From the NCBI GenBank assembly GCA_949825045.1, contig OX463808.1:27961674-28025673 (forward strand): a stretch of 64,000 nucleotides of DNA. Direction: 5' to 3'. The notes under the pieces were generated by a model. It saw nothing but the letters and a program-made list of their open reading frames with translations, was not told the origin of the DNA and searched no databases. Origin of the DNA: Argyresthia goedartella (taxonomy: Eukaryota; Arthropoda; Insecta; Lepidoptera; Argyresthiidae). A program made the position numbers and the translations under genes. Of this stretch, positions 52,592 through 64,000 are shown piece after piece; position 1 is the first letter of the stretch; each line of letters starts with the position of its first letter.

Positions 52592-54056
52592 GAAAACTGT
52601 TACTATTTTTGGTCATAAATATTGAATAGAATTACGAAATCAATCTATCCAAGCACTAACATAATATATTGAATTCACTGAAACCAAACGAAACGTGGGA
52701 AGGTGAAGTTGAAATTCAAAGTTCAGCTGCTGGGATATACGGCTATAAAATAATAGCAAAGTTAACTAATTTCATAGCAAACATTCAAAGATTCTAACTC
52801 ACATAGTCTTAAAAACTAAACTAATATTGTTGAGACAATGCTGTACAGGTATATATACACTTTTATTATTATCGATTATGGTCAAAAAATATAATGATGT
52901 CAAGTTAATGGAAAGAAGAAATAAATTAATATCGCCAAATAAATACGAAGAGTGCCGTTAACGTCGTCGGAAAACGTCAAAAACACGTAGAAAAATATTT
53001 GTCCAGAAATGTAAAACCAACTGTCAATCTGCGTGGGTTAACACATTCAGATTCACCCAGCGTTACCTCTCTCTGTTATTTTAATGTTTATATGATGAAC
53101 TGATCATCAACTGCGACACAATATGCACTTTTCATTACGTACACGTGCACTACACGCAGAGTTTAATTCCAAAACAAACAAACAACTAAATAAATTAGCA
53201 ACTTTTCATGTGCGGCCGCCATAGTTTGAATTCCAATTTTCTGAAACATCTACACTTTCGCAAAGGCAATTCATATGTGAGTTCTGTAGCTGTATATTTG
53301 ATTTACTATTGCCTTGCATAATATGAAATGTAATGAAATTGCTTGGCATAATTCCTTTTCACCAGAATTTTGTACACCCTTATACATATTAGGCACAAAT
53401 AATTACGCATACATTTCCAAGTAATACACATTGGAAGCACAAACATCATAAAGACTGCAATTTTTATTTATTTATTTATTTATTTACACAAAATTTTACA
53501 TAGTTACTCATTATGGGAATTATAAAGCATAAACATAAAAATATGTACTTAACAATAATTGCACATAATCACCAATATATGTTTGTATATTCTTACATGT
53601 CAACCTAACACGAAGACTAATGAAGGCTTCGCTTCGCTCAAACACTTTAGCCTTCACCTAACCTGACCCACCACTTCGCCCAGATATAAGTCGTATGTAG
53701 GTCAGAGTTTTACCAATCATTTTAGCCAAAAAATAATATGTAAAAATTAGTAGACTCGAAAGCAGCCCAACTGAAATTTTACTTAAAGCAATTCATGCCA
53801 AACGATATTATAAGAAATTACTATTATGGCATTACAAGTTATGACAAACTCATTATGCGAATAAAAATTAGGAAACACAAAATGAAGCAAAGTAAAAGGA
53901 TACATACCATGTCTTTATTTTTAGTTTCATTACCCACATTCCTTATATATGTTATCATTACCTGAAAATACCTATATACATAGCACGCATAGCATAAGCA
54001 CGTGGCCAATCCACAACTCCGCAGCAATTCACATTCACGTGTTGATTTGCTGACAC

Positions 54057-54323
54057 GACGAGCCGAATGGCCGAGTCGGCAGTGACCCTGCCTACGAAGC
54101 TAAGGGTCCCGGGTTCGAGTCCCGGTGGGGTCAAATATTTGTTTGATGAGAACGGATGTTTGTACCCTAGTCATGGTTGTTTATCTATCTAAGTATAATA
54201 TTTATCTATATAAGTATGTGTATCGTTGTCTAGTACCCAAGATACAGGGAATCCTAGTTTGGGGCTAGATCAATCTGTGTAAATAGTGTCCAAGGTAGTA
54301 TTATTAGTATTATATTATTAGAT
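54057..54323 (+). mobile_element. tRNA-derived SINE, unit 2 copy
   Basis: Identical to 41242-41508; box A at 54068-54079 and box B at 54112-54122. Confidence 0.8.
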
Positions 54324-55294
54324 TTATTATAACTTTTAGTTTAAAACTTTAGTCTATGAAATAGGTAACTATACATGATAACTTTTATTTAGCTGACTGG
54401 GAAATGAACATTCGTCATTATGAACAACTTTCCAAAAGAATCAGGTCGCAAAAGAAAAAATATGTGAGTTTTCCTTATTAACTTTTTAAATTAGCTGATC
54501 CAACTAATACTCCGGGTGGCATGAGGTGAAGAAGCAACGTCCTACAGCACCAGTAAAGGTAAAGTCCGAAAACTGTAAATTTGTACTTCCATCACTAAAA
54601 ACCCTAAGAGCTTGCCAGACTCGCGCACCGACGACAACGGTTCGGCACAATTCGTTTTTTTCGTGAAGGTTTTCGGATTTTTCCCTTGATGAAATAGCGG
54701 AACTTTATTTGTACTAAAAGACCTTCCTTCGTGCCAAATTTAATTAATCTAGTCCAAATAAAAAAAGTGACAATAGTCAGTTAAAATTATTATATAAGAG
54801 TAATAGCTCTGGAAACAGTCGAAATCTGTAATGGGCGTCCGTGATGGGAATGGGACCCTGAGGGTGTAAGTGATCGTCGTTTAAAGCCCAGTTTCACCTC
54901 TCCACCCTTAGCTGTTCACACCGTTGTTGCCGCCTTGCCGTCATTTGACGTCGGCTGGATGGTGAGGCAATTAATGAACGGCGAGTCACCACCAACATAT
55001 TTTTGATCATTATTGAGACGTGATTTCGTAGTCTCAGAGTTAACTTGGTCTTACTATTCCATTGAAAACACAAACCTCATAGACCATTCTGTAGTTTCCC
55101 TTAAGAGCCTTAACTCGCCACGGCGCGCATCGAGTTTAGGTTTTAAGCACGACGCTTACGAGCTCGGAAGCGTGCATGCGTGCACGCATACCTGTGTGTG
55201 TGTTGGAGCGAGGTTGATATACTGCGCTGAAACCTGTTGATACTTTTCAAGACTTTAGTCGATAGGACAAATTCATTATGGCTTATGTTTAAAC

Positions 55295-55605
55295 GATTAC
55301 CAAAAACGCACCTATTTTACTACCAATAAATTCGAAATGACAGCCAGAATGGATAAATGTCCACCAAATTGTGTTTGGATAAATGATCACCAAACTTCTT
55401 TTTATGTTTTGTGTACTTAAGTTTATGTTTTAAGTATTTTTTGTTGTTATTACATGTTCAACCTAACATGAAGGATAAAGGGGGGTGAGCGAACTTCACC
55501 TAAGCTACCGCAGTATTTTGCCCTGATATTTTTTGCAACTTTTGGTGTTCATTTATCCATTTTGGGGAGGAAAAAATATTTTGGTGATCATTATATTTGT
55601 TGCCA
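55295..55605. mobile_element. Possible small inverted-repeat element, unit 2 copy
   Basis: Same as 42480-42790. Confidence 0.3.
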
Positions 55606-55640
55606 TTTATTATTGGGTTTTAACTATATTGCTATTATAG

Positions 55641-55652
55641 CACACACTCACA

Positions 55653-55722
<70 letters not shown>
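55641..55722. repeat. (CA)n microsatellite, unit 2 allele
   Basis: AC runs of 15 and 17 units, one unit shorter than in unit 1. Confidence 0.95.
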
Positions 55723-55727
<5 letters not shown>

Positions 55728-55920
55728 ATGCATAGAGTCGTCATGCCTTTTCCGATACGGGGACAGGCACAATTGTGCCCACATTTATCCAGTTATTCAT
55801 TACTCAATTAGACGTTGAAAGGGGCAAGCCCATCGCTGCAGCTATGGAAATTGAAGTTTTCATAACGATGCTTTCCATCATCTTTAGAATTGAACGCCCG
55901 CATTCGTATAATGTACGTCG

Positions 55921-56713
55921 TATTTTATTTATTTTTATTTATATATTAGGTACACAAAACAGAAGTGGAGATAAAACATTAAACCAAAACAATAGAACAT
56001 ATAAAAGGGGGCTGTCTCCAGCGCCAAAAGTATGTGGCCACAGCATGGTAAAAAAATGATACAGCTAAAACTAAAACTACACATATAAAGTGTTAAACAT
56101 ATAGTAAAATATTACGGAACTAAACAAGATATAATTTTTCACTAAACAAATATTAAAGAATAAGAAAGGATTCCGTTATGTGAGGTAAGAATCATTAATC
56201 ATATATACCTATATGCATGAGGATTTTTCGAATCTTATATTTATAGCAAGGCAACGAGTCGTGATTGATGTCAGGAACGTCATCTTCGCTGGCCAAAACC
56301 TCATTATAGCGGAGACACATACGATGTATGGGGTTGTTGGCGCTAATATTCGAACTGCACGAAAAATTCCGCGTTCATTTTCGTCCCAACGAAATATGAA
56401 CGCGGTATTCTGACTGACCTGCTCGGTACATGGAAATTAATTTCTGAGAGAGCAGAAGTTGTGGTGGATCGATTTATTATTTTATGTAGCCATCTCCAAT
56501 AGAATCTCGTCGTAGACTTCAGGATCAAGTCCTGAAGTCTACGACGAGATTCTAAGGGTTCCAATGAGAAACGTTCGCATCTGTTTTTGTAGGGCTTAAC
56601 CGCGCGGCGAAGTCCAAGACGCGCGCAGAGCATGCGTAGGAAGCGCTTCTGGACCGATTCAACATGATCGATGTGGGTTTTGTAAAATTGCAATGGACAA
56701 GAGCACTATAGAG
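55921..56713 (-). pseudogene. LINE D relic, unit 2 copy
   Basis: Same as 43108-43900. Confidence 0.7.
56500..56554. repeat. 25-bp-arm hairpin in LINE D, unit 2 copy
   Basis: Identical to 43687-43741. Confidence 0.95.
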
Positions 56714-56868
56714 CATAATCAGACTAGCTGGTTTCTTAAATGACTTAAGTTACTCGTGCAAGGAATCCAAGAATAAACAGGGATGGTACTGTCAGAAGAT
56801 TGAGCCTCTTAAAGTGTCGTTTAGCGCTATCTCTACGTCAAATACCTCCTATGGCCCTGACACTTTTT

Positions 56869-57451
56869 AGGGTTCCATAGAGAAACAAGGTACCCTTATA
56901 GTTTTGTCAAGTCTGTCTGTCCGTCCGTCCGTCCCTCCGTATGCCACAGCAACTTTATGTAGAAACTATTAAGACTACACAGTTGAAACTTGGTATGTAG
57001 ATGAATTCTGTGAACCGCTTTACGATTTTTATACAAAATTTTAAATTATTAAAGAGGCCCCTCCCTGACTGAACTAACCTAACTGGAACCAAAAAATATA
57101 TTTTTCATCAAACCTTTATGTGTAGGGTGTCTATAGATAGGTCTTTAAAATGACTTAGAGGTTCCTAAAACCACCCTTCCAAAGTGGAAACATTTAAAGT
57201 AAGAAAGTGAAAAATTTACAAAAAATATATGCTGTGTATCTCAATACACAATTTCAACGGAAATTGGTTTAAACAAAAAAAAATAAGCTGTTTTTAAGAT
57301 ATAAAACATTTATTAAAAACCGCAAAGATATCTTTCTCATTCATACAAACACTATGAAAAACAAAGTTACAACACAAACATCCAGTCACATAATTACTTG
57401 CTACAACGGAACCCTTCATGGGCGAGTCTGACTCGCAGTTGGCCACTTTTT
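56869..57451 (+). repeat. Lepidopteran interspersed repeat, unit 2 copy
   Basis: Same as 44056-44638. Confidence 0.6.
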
Positions 57452-58113
57452 TTGTGCAATTAAAATAAATCCTTTGCCTATGTACTGAGTTACCCCAAAA
57501 AATATTCCAAATCTTAGTGTAGTCCACATAACCATTAAACTACACAAGCTAGTCTTTTTAAAGTCTTCCCTTTTGTTATTTTTTGTCCACTTCAAAACCA
57601 TTTCAAAAACCATTTATTTTCTGACTTTTAACGCGATATGATGTTTTTTTTTTTTCAGATAGTAGTTATTTTAATGTGTCTCAAACAAATAGTTACATTA
57701 AATCGATTCTATGAAACTTAAGCTAGCCCGGGGCATTGTCCCCAGCACGCCGGCCGCATTTCCCTCTGAATTGCCATGTTGAGCCTTTAGGCGAAGTAGG
57801 AACCTGCCTTAAGGTCGCCAGACACACTGACATTTTTTTTAGATAGAGCCTTAGAGAACGTTTCTATTGCAAGTGCCGCAAATATGTAATTGCTTTTCAA
57901 AAAAGCATATCTGCGGCAGACTCCGGCTTCCAGCAGTACAGTTACAGCAGTAGATACTCCTTAAATACTTCTTGAGAGGCTGTTGTCCTGCCAGAAAATA
58001 TTGTAGGTTATAACTTATATACTTTCTAGGTTCATCCATTTCTAATGATGTGGAAACGTGAAACCATAGCAGATACGTAAGTATCTGGTTACAGTTAAAG
58101 TTAAAGTGCTTAC

Positions 58114-58284
58114 AGTGGTAACACTTTCACCGGAGTGGTCGCCTGAAGTAAAATGATCTGAACATAACTTGAACCATTTAGAAGCCGCCGAGTTTTTCTG
58201 TTTCAAGGCCTTTTCCCAAATCTTTCTTAATTTTTTATCTTTGGGAAAAACATGTTTACAACTAAAGGCAGCAAATTGAGCCAT
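58114..58284 (-). pseudogene. THAP exon remnant, unit 2 copy
   Basis: Same as 45301-45471. Confidence 0.5.
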
Positions 58285-58402
58285 TTCAGAGAAATGAAGA
58301 AAAAACGAGAAACATGATGCGTTTGACGGCTTTGACAGTCCATTTAGGCCTTGTCGACGACACGCCCTCCGGCGGGATAAAAAGTCAGTATTCATTCCTT
58401 TC

Positions 58403-58770
58403 AATTGGAGAACTGTAGTTGGGCCACTGTTGTTCAGCTTGCTCAAATCCCAACATTAAACTCACAGCCGTAGGGATATTCCAGTAGGCCCTTTGTTGGC
58501 TAACTACAGTTAACACATTGTTGTGCAGATTATTTAAACCCCAAAACAAATCACCCAACAGCAGAATAATTGCAGAAGGTCCTTTGATACCAAATCCTAG
58601 TTGGGTCACTGTTTGACGTTTGCTGAAATCCCAACATCAATTTCCTAACAGTGGATTATCGCAGTTGATTGCAAGCCGTGGTTGGCCTTCATTTGTGTTG
58701 ATTGCTGAAATCCCAAAATGAAATGTCCTACCGCAGGAGTATCGCAGAAGGCCCATTGTTATAATTAAGC
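58403..58770. repeat. Diverged 81-91 bp tandem repeat, unit 2 copy
   Basis: Same as 45590-45957. Confidence 0.7.
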
Positions 58771-58825
58771 AATTAAGCATTTTTGTCCAAATGACATATC
58801 CCCATGTAGACAAAAATGCTTAATT
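58771..58825. repeat. 17-bp-arm inverted repeat, unit 2 copy
   Basis: Same as 45958-46012. Confidence 0.9.
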
Positions 58826-59629
58826 AGCCCTTTATTGGCCCTCGGTTCCCAGACCGACTATTTGTTTGTCATCGAAACCCTGACCGTTGGCTATGATATG
58901 CGAACCATAAATGCTACTAGGATAATCTCACGAGTGAATCTATAAAGGTTCCGTTTTTCTTGTTTAAGGTACGGATCATAAATGTCAATGGAAGATTAAG
59001 ACAACTCATATTGTACCCTTAGTCACATCCACCACAGGCATCATTTCTAAAAATTTAAAAACATGATGAAAATAAAAGAGGCCTATTTTACGAGATGAAG
59101 AATATAAACAAACTTCAATGTAAAAAAAAACTTTATATTTTAACCGTCGGCGTTGGTATAAGACGAAGGTCATTCGTCGGAAGAGTCCAAATCGTCCGTA
59201 TTTAGGATAAAACTCGATTATTTTTATATCAATAATTATGTAAATTTTGCTATAAAAACTGCTCTCTACTTTTATGATGTGACATTTTCGCCATTTGTCA
59301 GCAGATACATTTGGGATTAATTCTTGTAGCACTATTTTGCACCTGAAAACGAAACAGTCAATAAAGGTAACCTCTTTTGAGGTTAATTTTGCCAGTGTCA
59401 ATTTTATTTGAAAAGCAAACTTCGCACTTCACACTTCGCACTTTGGTCAGCGGACGCACCCTACACTTCACCTTACTGGACACCATCTACCCTCCCGTCT
59501 GGCGGCGAAGCGGCGACTACCCCAGGGGAGTCCTACTGCTAGACATTCGGAAACATTCTTAGCGACTTCGTTAACTCACGACCAGGCTGAGGTCCTCCAG
59601 CCATACTCACTAAAGGCTATACTTACAGC

Positions 59630-59677
59630 AAGTAAAATAGACATTTACAATAGGTATTGTAAATGTCTATTTTACTT
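59630..59677. repeat. 22-bp-arm hairpin, unit 2 copy
   Basis: Same as 46817-46864. Confidence 0.95.
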
Positions 59678-59976
59678 TACTAAATAGGAAAGCTACTACC
59701 GTTTCAAACGTCTTGAGTTTTTTTTTGCTCTTAGCACTACCCAGGAGAACTAGTAGAACTATGATGGAATCCAAGTGATATCTTCTGAACAGAGGGATTT
59801 CCTGTACCACGAATCACGCAACGACAGCTGTCGTTGGCCAACTGAAAAAATTATTGCGAACAAGTGAAAAGGGCAGAGATAACAATTGTTCGCTATCGCA
59901 ATGTAACTTAGTAAAGGTGAGATTGTTTACATTCTTTATCTCGACAAATTGGAATTAATTTTAGAAAGGCGTACGG

Positions 59977-60323
59977 CTACGACAGTAGTAAGTAGGATCT
60001 GTGACGCTTGGCTAAGGCCCGAGCATCAGAGATACTCACCACTCTTAAAAAGGGAGAAATAATATTTTTATAAAACATATGATACACAAATAGTTGCGTT
60101 ACCGAAAGAACATCACAATTATTATAAAGGAGATCAGTGGGAAAAAGCAGCGGACGGAAAGTGGACACCTAGAGTTTGTCTTTGGGCACGTTCTAATTCC
60201 AGGATAGATGTTTTCGGTGCGGCTCCGCACGAGGTGATGCACTACGTTAGCACAGATTGGCAGAGTGCCATATACGCTCGTTTATTATTCCAAGTTACCC
60301 CCGTGCCCAACGAAATCGCAAGA
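59977..60323 (-). pseudogene. LINE B ORF2 fragment, unit 2 copy
   Basis: Same as 47164-47510. Confidence 0.8.
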
Positions 60324-60350
60324 GGCAAAAAATGACGTTAAAAAAAGTAT

Positions 60351-60403
60351 ATGTAAATATCTACAGTAATAAACAAAACTTGACTGACTTTGATTTTGAA
60401 TAG
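60351..60403 (+). mobile_element. LINE A 3' terminus, unit 2 copy
   Basis: Same as 47538-47590. Confidence 0.7.
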
Positions 60404-60777
60404 TTCCAATTATTTTGAACTGATGACATGATTTATGAAAAATATGGGTTCCAAAGGTGAGATTCTGGTCGACAAGAACACCGAGGTATTTAATAGTTGA
60501 GATTTTATTCAGGGAATAAAATTCTAGTCTAGTCTATACAGCAATAAGCTTAAGAGGCAACTGGGAATGGATTGCCCCTACTTGTGACCGCTGTACACTC
60601 CTCATACATCTTATTTATTTATTCGTATGGCCAACGTCGTTCAGTCAATTTAACACGCGTTTTCTCAAATGGGGCGGTAAAAGCACAACTTCATATAACA
60701 GAACAACTTTATTGTTTTGACAGATGTCACTATTTTGAAAGGTATATATAGCCATACTTTTGTATCTTTGTTTGCCT

Positions 60778-61238
60778 CGCAACGAAAGCGGTTCTTTTAG
60801 AGGCCGTCTCTGCCCTTACCACGGAAACGTTCTTTGCGGCATTAAAACGGTTTGCATACCGTCGTGGGACGCCGTCCCTCATTCGAAGCGATTGCGGCAC
60901 GATCTATGTAGGCGCTAGAAATCAGCTCAGGGAGGTACAAGAATTTCTCAGCTCGAATAATGATGCAATAACTCACAAACTTGGTTACTGAACCCCCTAA
61001 GGGACCATAGTTCGGCGCATTGCATGAAATAAATTTTAAATCCACCACACAACTGTCCTAACGAGTCAATGGTAAACAGCACCACACTTTTGAGGAATTT
61101 CTAATTCTTTTAACTGGAATTGAAGCCATGCTCAACTCAAGACCCCTCTGCCAACTTTCGCCCAACTCTTCGGACTTTGAACCTCTCACTGCGGGACATT
61201 TCATTATATGACGCCCTCTCACTGCTTTACCCAAGTAT
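60778..61238 (+). pseudogene. BEL/Pao integrase fragment, unit 2 copy
   Basis: Same as 47965-48425. Confidence 0.8.
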
Positions 61239-61659
61239 TCACTCGACCATCAGCCCATCTCAGCTCGCAGACATTTTCAGCTCTTTCCCAACGCTTCTGG
61301 GTTCTTTGGTCCACCTCAGAGGAGTGCCATTTGGAGCGGGTTTGGAGGATGTGGTGGTCCAAATGGCCAATGGCAAATGGCAAACCGCTCCAAATGGCTC
61401 TCCTCTTCATGTCCTCCTCAAGTTTGTGGATCGTCATCAAATAAGATGGCCTGCCTCCTCTACAATGGAAGATGGGAAGAATCACCCGGACGATACCATG
61501 GAAAGATAGAGTAGTAGTTGATCATTATTTCCACAATAACCAGCTTATCCCCTCCTTTGCCGAGCGCCCTACATAGTCCACTTTTCAATAACGCCATATT
61601 TGCGGGCCGCCCTATATAGACCCAGCAGCAGCGCGCGCTACCGCGTCGAGCAATATGAG

Positions 61660-61890
61660 TAATTTCAACCAATGGGGATCGGTGTGACAAGGACAGTAAC
61701 AAAATTTCGTTATGTAAAGGAATGAGATAGGTATTAAAACCGTCGGACCTTAACCAATCGTAGTAAAAGTCCATCAACGGAATGCATCATGCGGCACAAC
61801 TTCAGTCCGGTTCAGTCGTGGGTTTGAGGCAGCAGTGTTCAAGTTTTTTTGGTGAAAAGTGTTTTGTTTTCATCGCAAAAGGAAAGAAAC
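61660..61890 (+). promoter_or_regulatory. Putative promoter and non-coding first exon of the gene at 63278
   Basis: Two TCAGTC initiator matches (61802-61807, 61812-61817) follow a CpG-richer stretch and a CCAAT. The transcribed part would end at 61890, before GTAAGTAA. About 1.4 kb downstream there is a good acceptor (pyrimidine tract and CTCTAG, ending 63277) just before an ATG (63288). Sequence signals only; no transcript evidence. Confidence 0.45.
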
Positions 61891-63277
61891 GTAAGTAACT
61901 AGCATGTCTGTTTAATCCTGTAGGTTGTTTGCGTTGGATTTTGTACTAATATCGATGACCTAAACTTGCACGGCGAAAAATTTCCGCCTTGCTGGTTTCG
62001 ACAAGACAACAATTGATGGCTTTTTGTTTCTATTTACGGATAAAACGATGTTATATTCATATCTAAGATTCATAAACTCGAAGTGAAAACAATAATTTTG
62101 TGCGTAGATCGTTTCTGAGAGCTGAAATCGTCAATCGAAAATCTTGAGTCATCATCTGGACTATATTGTCCGCAACACCAATGTATGTTTTGAAACAAAA
62201 TAGCGGTCGGTGGCCATGAGATAACTTAGTATGGATACGCCTGTACAGCTATTGATTCTTGAGATTTGGTTTTGATTAACTCTTGCACTGCATTTTGTAA
62301 ATGTTGCATGTTACTGTTTTTAATGGGTGAGTGTTAACGAAAGGGTATGCGCAAAAGACTTAGATATTTTTTTTTATCTTTTTTTTATTTTTTTGTTTTA
62401 TCGAATCTTTAAGGGGGGGTTGTTCAATGCGTTAATACAAACATATTTTGTCATATAAACTTTTTTCTTAGACGCGTATTTTCGACTTTATTGACACTTT
62501 ACGGGGTTTCACAGGATTTAGATTATTTTTAATGTTTTTTATTTTTTTTTATTTCATATATTTGCTTTTTTGTTGAGTTTTTGTTTCATACACTTTTCTC
62601 TGTAGTCAGTAATTTAGCCGTAATTTTTTTCGAAATCTCCCAACACTTAATTTTTTTTTCAGAAAGGTACAAAATTTTAGTCTAGTAAACCACATATTAT
62701 TTTGCACTCAGCTGATAGGTGGCGTTATTATAAGCCACATTTGTCAAAATAACTTTTCTCTATTGTCAATTTTTGGCTAGAGTAGGTTATTGTGGCTAAA
62801 TTTAAGTTGGGTTTAGGTTAGGTTGGGTTGGAACTTCTAAAAAGCAAAACTGGAGCGAGCGCAGTGGAGTGAGCATATGCAAATAAAAACAAAATGTATC
62901 TAAAAAATACCCCCTCTACCTTTTGATTCCAATTTTGGCCTCGTTAATAAAGTCGAAAATAAGCACTTTAGAGAAAAGTTTATTTGACAAAATAGGTTTG
63001 ATTAAATGATATGAATAATCTCCTATTAAAATAAGAACAAATACCCAACAAACAAAAAAACATCAAAAAAGTCTAAGTATATCTTTCCGCATACTCTTTC
63101 CTTCACACTGACCTTCTACATCTCGGGACTTTGATATTGTGTGTCTGTATGCTTACTTATATTTTCAATACACAAATATTAACCATTTTAGTTATCTGTT
63201 TGTCTTTTTGCGCCTGTTTGTGTGTCTGACTGTGCCTGTTTTTTAACGCTTTTTTAACACTTTTCCGCATTCTCTAG
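61891..63277 (+). other. Putative intron 1, containing a foldback element
   Basis: GTAAGT at the start; ...ttaacacttttccgcattctctag at the end. The duplication boundary (62246) and a foldback element (62327-63112) fall inside. No coding signal is seen in it. Confidence 0.4.
62327..63112. mobile_element. Foldback/long-TIR non-autonomous element
   Basis: Left arm 62327-62495 and right arm 62943-63112 are imperfect inverted copies of equal length (169 and 170 bases). The best parts are acatattttgtcatataaac at 62441 with its diverged complement ending 62997, and gtattttcgactttatt near 62476 with its complement near 62946. The centre (62496-62942) is non-coding and includes gttgggtttaggttaggttg. 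No transposase is present. Confidence 0.65.
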
Positions 63278-63287
63278 TGTATAAGAT

Positions 63288-63879
63288 ATGGTGAGGATAA
63301 GAGGAGGAGGAATAGGGAGGGGGAAAGGTGGAGGACGAGGAGGAGTAAGCTCCTCTAGGGAAATTGAGGTGGACGTCATTGTGGAACCATGTCCCTTGGA
63401 GCCTCCGACGCCGGCTCGACGAGCCAGGACCCACGGCGGGAATACCGACAGCCGAGAGAGGGTCGCAGCGAAAGGCAGGGGCAGGGGCAGTGGCAGCGGC
63501 AGTGGCAGGGGCAGGGGTAGTATGCCAGAGGAGCAGCAGCGGTAATATGTTTTGTTTGTTTATTGCTTTAAATTGTATGTTTTACTTGTTTTGTTCTTTT
63601 AATTATTTTTGTATGTAAGTTTTGTTGTTTGTGTTATTGGAGACGAATAAATTTACTTATATTCTATTCTTTTTTGTATACTTTTTATTTTTATAATTTT
63701 GTTCTTTCTTTCAGATTTTACTGCGGTAATATTGTCGGAGGCGGACTCCCAGAGGGAGAACCGTTGGAGTCCCTCTTGCACATTAAGCGCCAGCGGATCT
63801 GGGATCCTCTCCAATCCCTGATCACAATACACGAGATGCCGCCTGCTTCCTCCGCTTTGTTGGCGCCATCACCAGTGAT
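63288..63879 (+). CDS. Hypothetical Gly/Arg-rich protein, two exons, runs off the window
   Basis: Exon A, 63278-63541, has an ATG at 63288: MVRIRGGGIGRGKGGGRGG, a middle part with DVIVEPCPLEPPTPARRART, then a GRGRGSGSGSGRGRG run. Exon B, 63715-63879, continues in frame through a split Arg codon: FYCGNIVGGGLPEGEPLESL, then HIKRQRIWDPL, SLITIHEMPPASS. Exon B has a strong acceptor (ttctttcag) and donor (GAT then GTAAGA). The donor of exon A (GCG then GTAATA, 63542) is only fair. The intron would be 173 bases and T-rich. RGG-like runs suggest RNA binding, but no family is recognised. Alternative: exon A ends at the TAA (63543-63545) as an 85-aa protein with an AATAAA at 63646. Frame continuity across both exons favours splicing, at moderate confidence. 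Confidence 0.45.
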
Positions 63880-64000
63880 GTAAGAAACATTTTTTTAGCG
63901 TAGTCTATACTGTTTTTTTAATTATTTTTTTAAGATATTCCAACAATACGTTCTTAAAAAGCTCTGTGTTTCAAAAAAAATCACATATATTTGAACATGT
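63880..64000 (+). other. Putative intron start at the window edge
   Basis: Follows the GTAAGA donor; T-rich, no coding signal. Confidence 0.35.

Larger units (their letters stand above)
49434..62246 (+). repeat. Tandem duplication, unit 2 (12,813 bp)
   Basis: Second copy of 36619-49433, in direct orientation, abutting without spacer. The contents match unit 1 feature for feature. Confidence 0.97.

Overview
The window looks like accessory, transposon-dense DNA from an insect nuclear genome, most likely a moth or butterfly. It is AT-rich. It carries a DD37D (maT-type) mariner, a BEL/Pao element with a baculovirus-F-like envelope gene, several jockey/CR1-group LINEs, a tRNA-derived SINE, small TA-flanked MITEs, and the interspersed repeat ending in gagtc-gactcgca-ttggcca that I associate with Lepidoptera. 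I see no bacterial features, rRNA or CRISPR. The species cannot be named from sequence alone.

Layout. 1-213: broken mariner transposase, cut by the window edge. 538-4371: LINE relics on the minus strand (an RT open reading frame with an internal deletion, then a degraded ORF1). 4626-6211: a Tc1-like DD34E transposon with both inverted repeats and a frameshifted transposase. 7704-9760: LINE A relic. 9760-13686: mostly unassigned, with two perfect hairpins and one interspersed repeat. 13690-15117: a retroposon holding only an intact GC-rich ORF1. 15118-23459: a nearly complete BEL/Pao element with gag, protease, RT, RNase H, integrase and envelope in one reading frame broken by one stop. 23482-29863: unassigned sequence and LINE fragments. 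29864-30247: MITE. 30510-32060: LINE E relic. 32285-33593: maT mariner with intact transposase and both inverted repeats. 33640-36646: LINE A and LINE C relics with a MITE between them.

36619-62246 is a direct tandem duplication of a 12.8 kb unit. The two copies differ, as far as I can see, only by one CA dinucleotide. Each unit carries LINE, BEL, SINE and THAP-domain fragments, several perfect hairpins, and near its right end what looks like a promoter with a non-coding first exon ending in a GTAAGT donor. Downstream of the second unit (63278-63879) are two compatible coding exons of an unrecognised Gly/Arg-rich protein, which I propose is the host gene driven from that promoter. A foldback element sits in its first intron.

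No pathway links these genes. They are independent mobile elements and their debris. The points of most interest are the near-identical duplication that repeats a promoter/first exon, the envelope-bearing BEL element with a tRNA-Tyr primer-site copy lying outside its 3' LTR, the ORF1-only retroposon, and the recurrent perfect short-loop hairpins that look like template-switch products.
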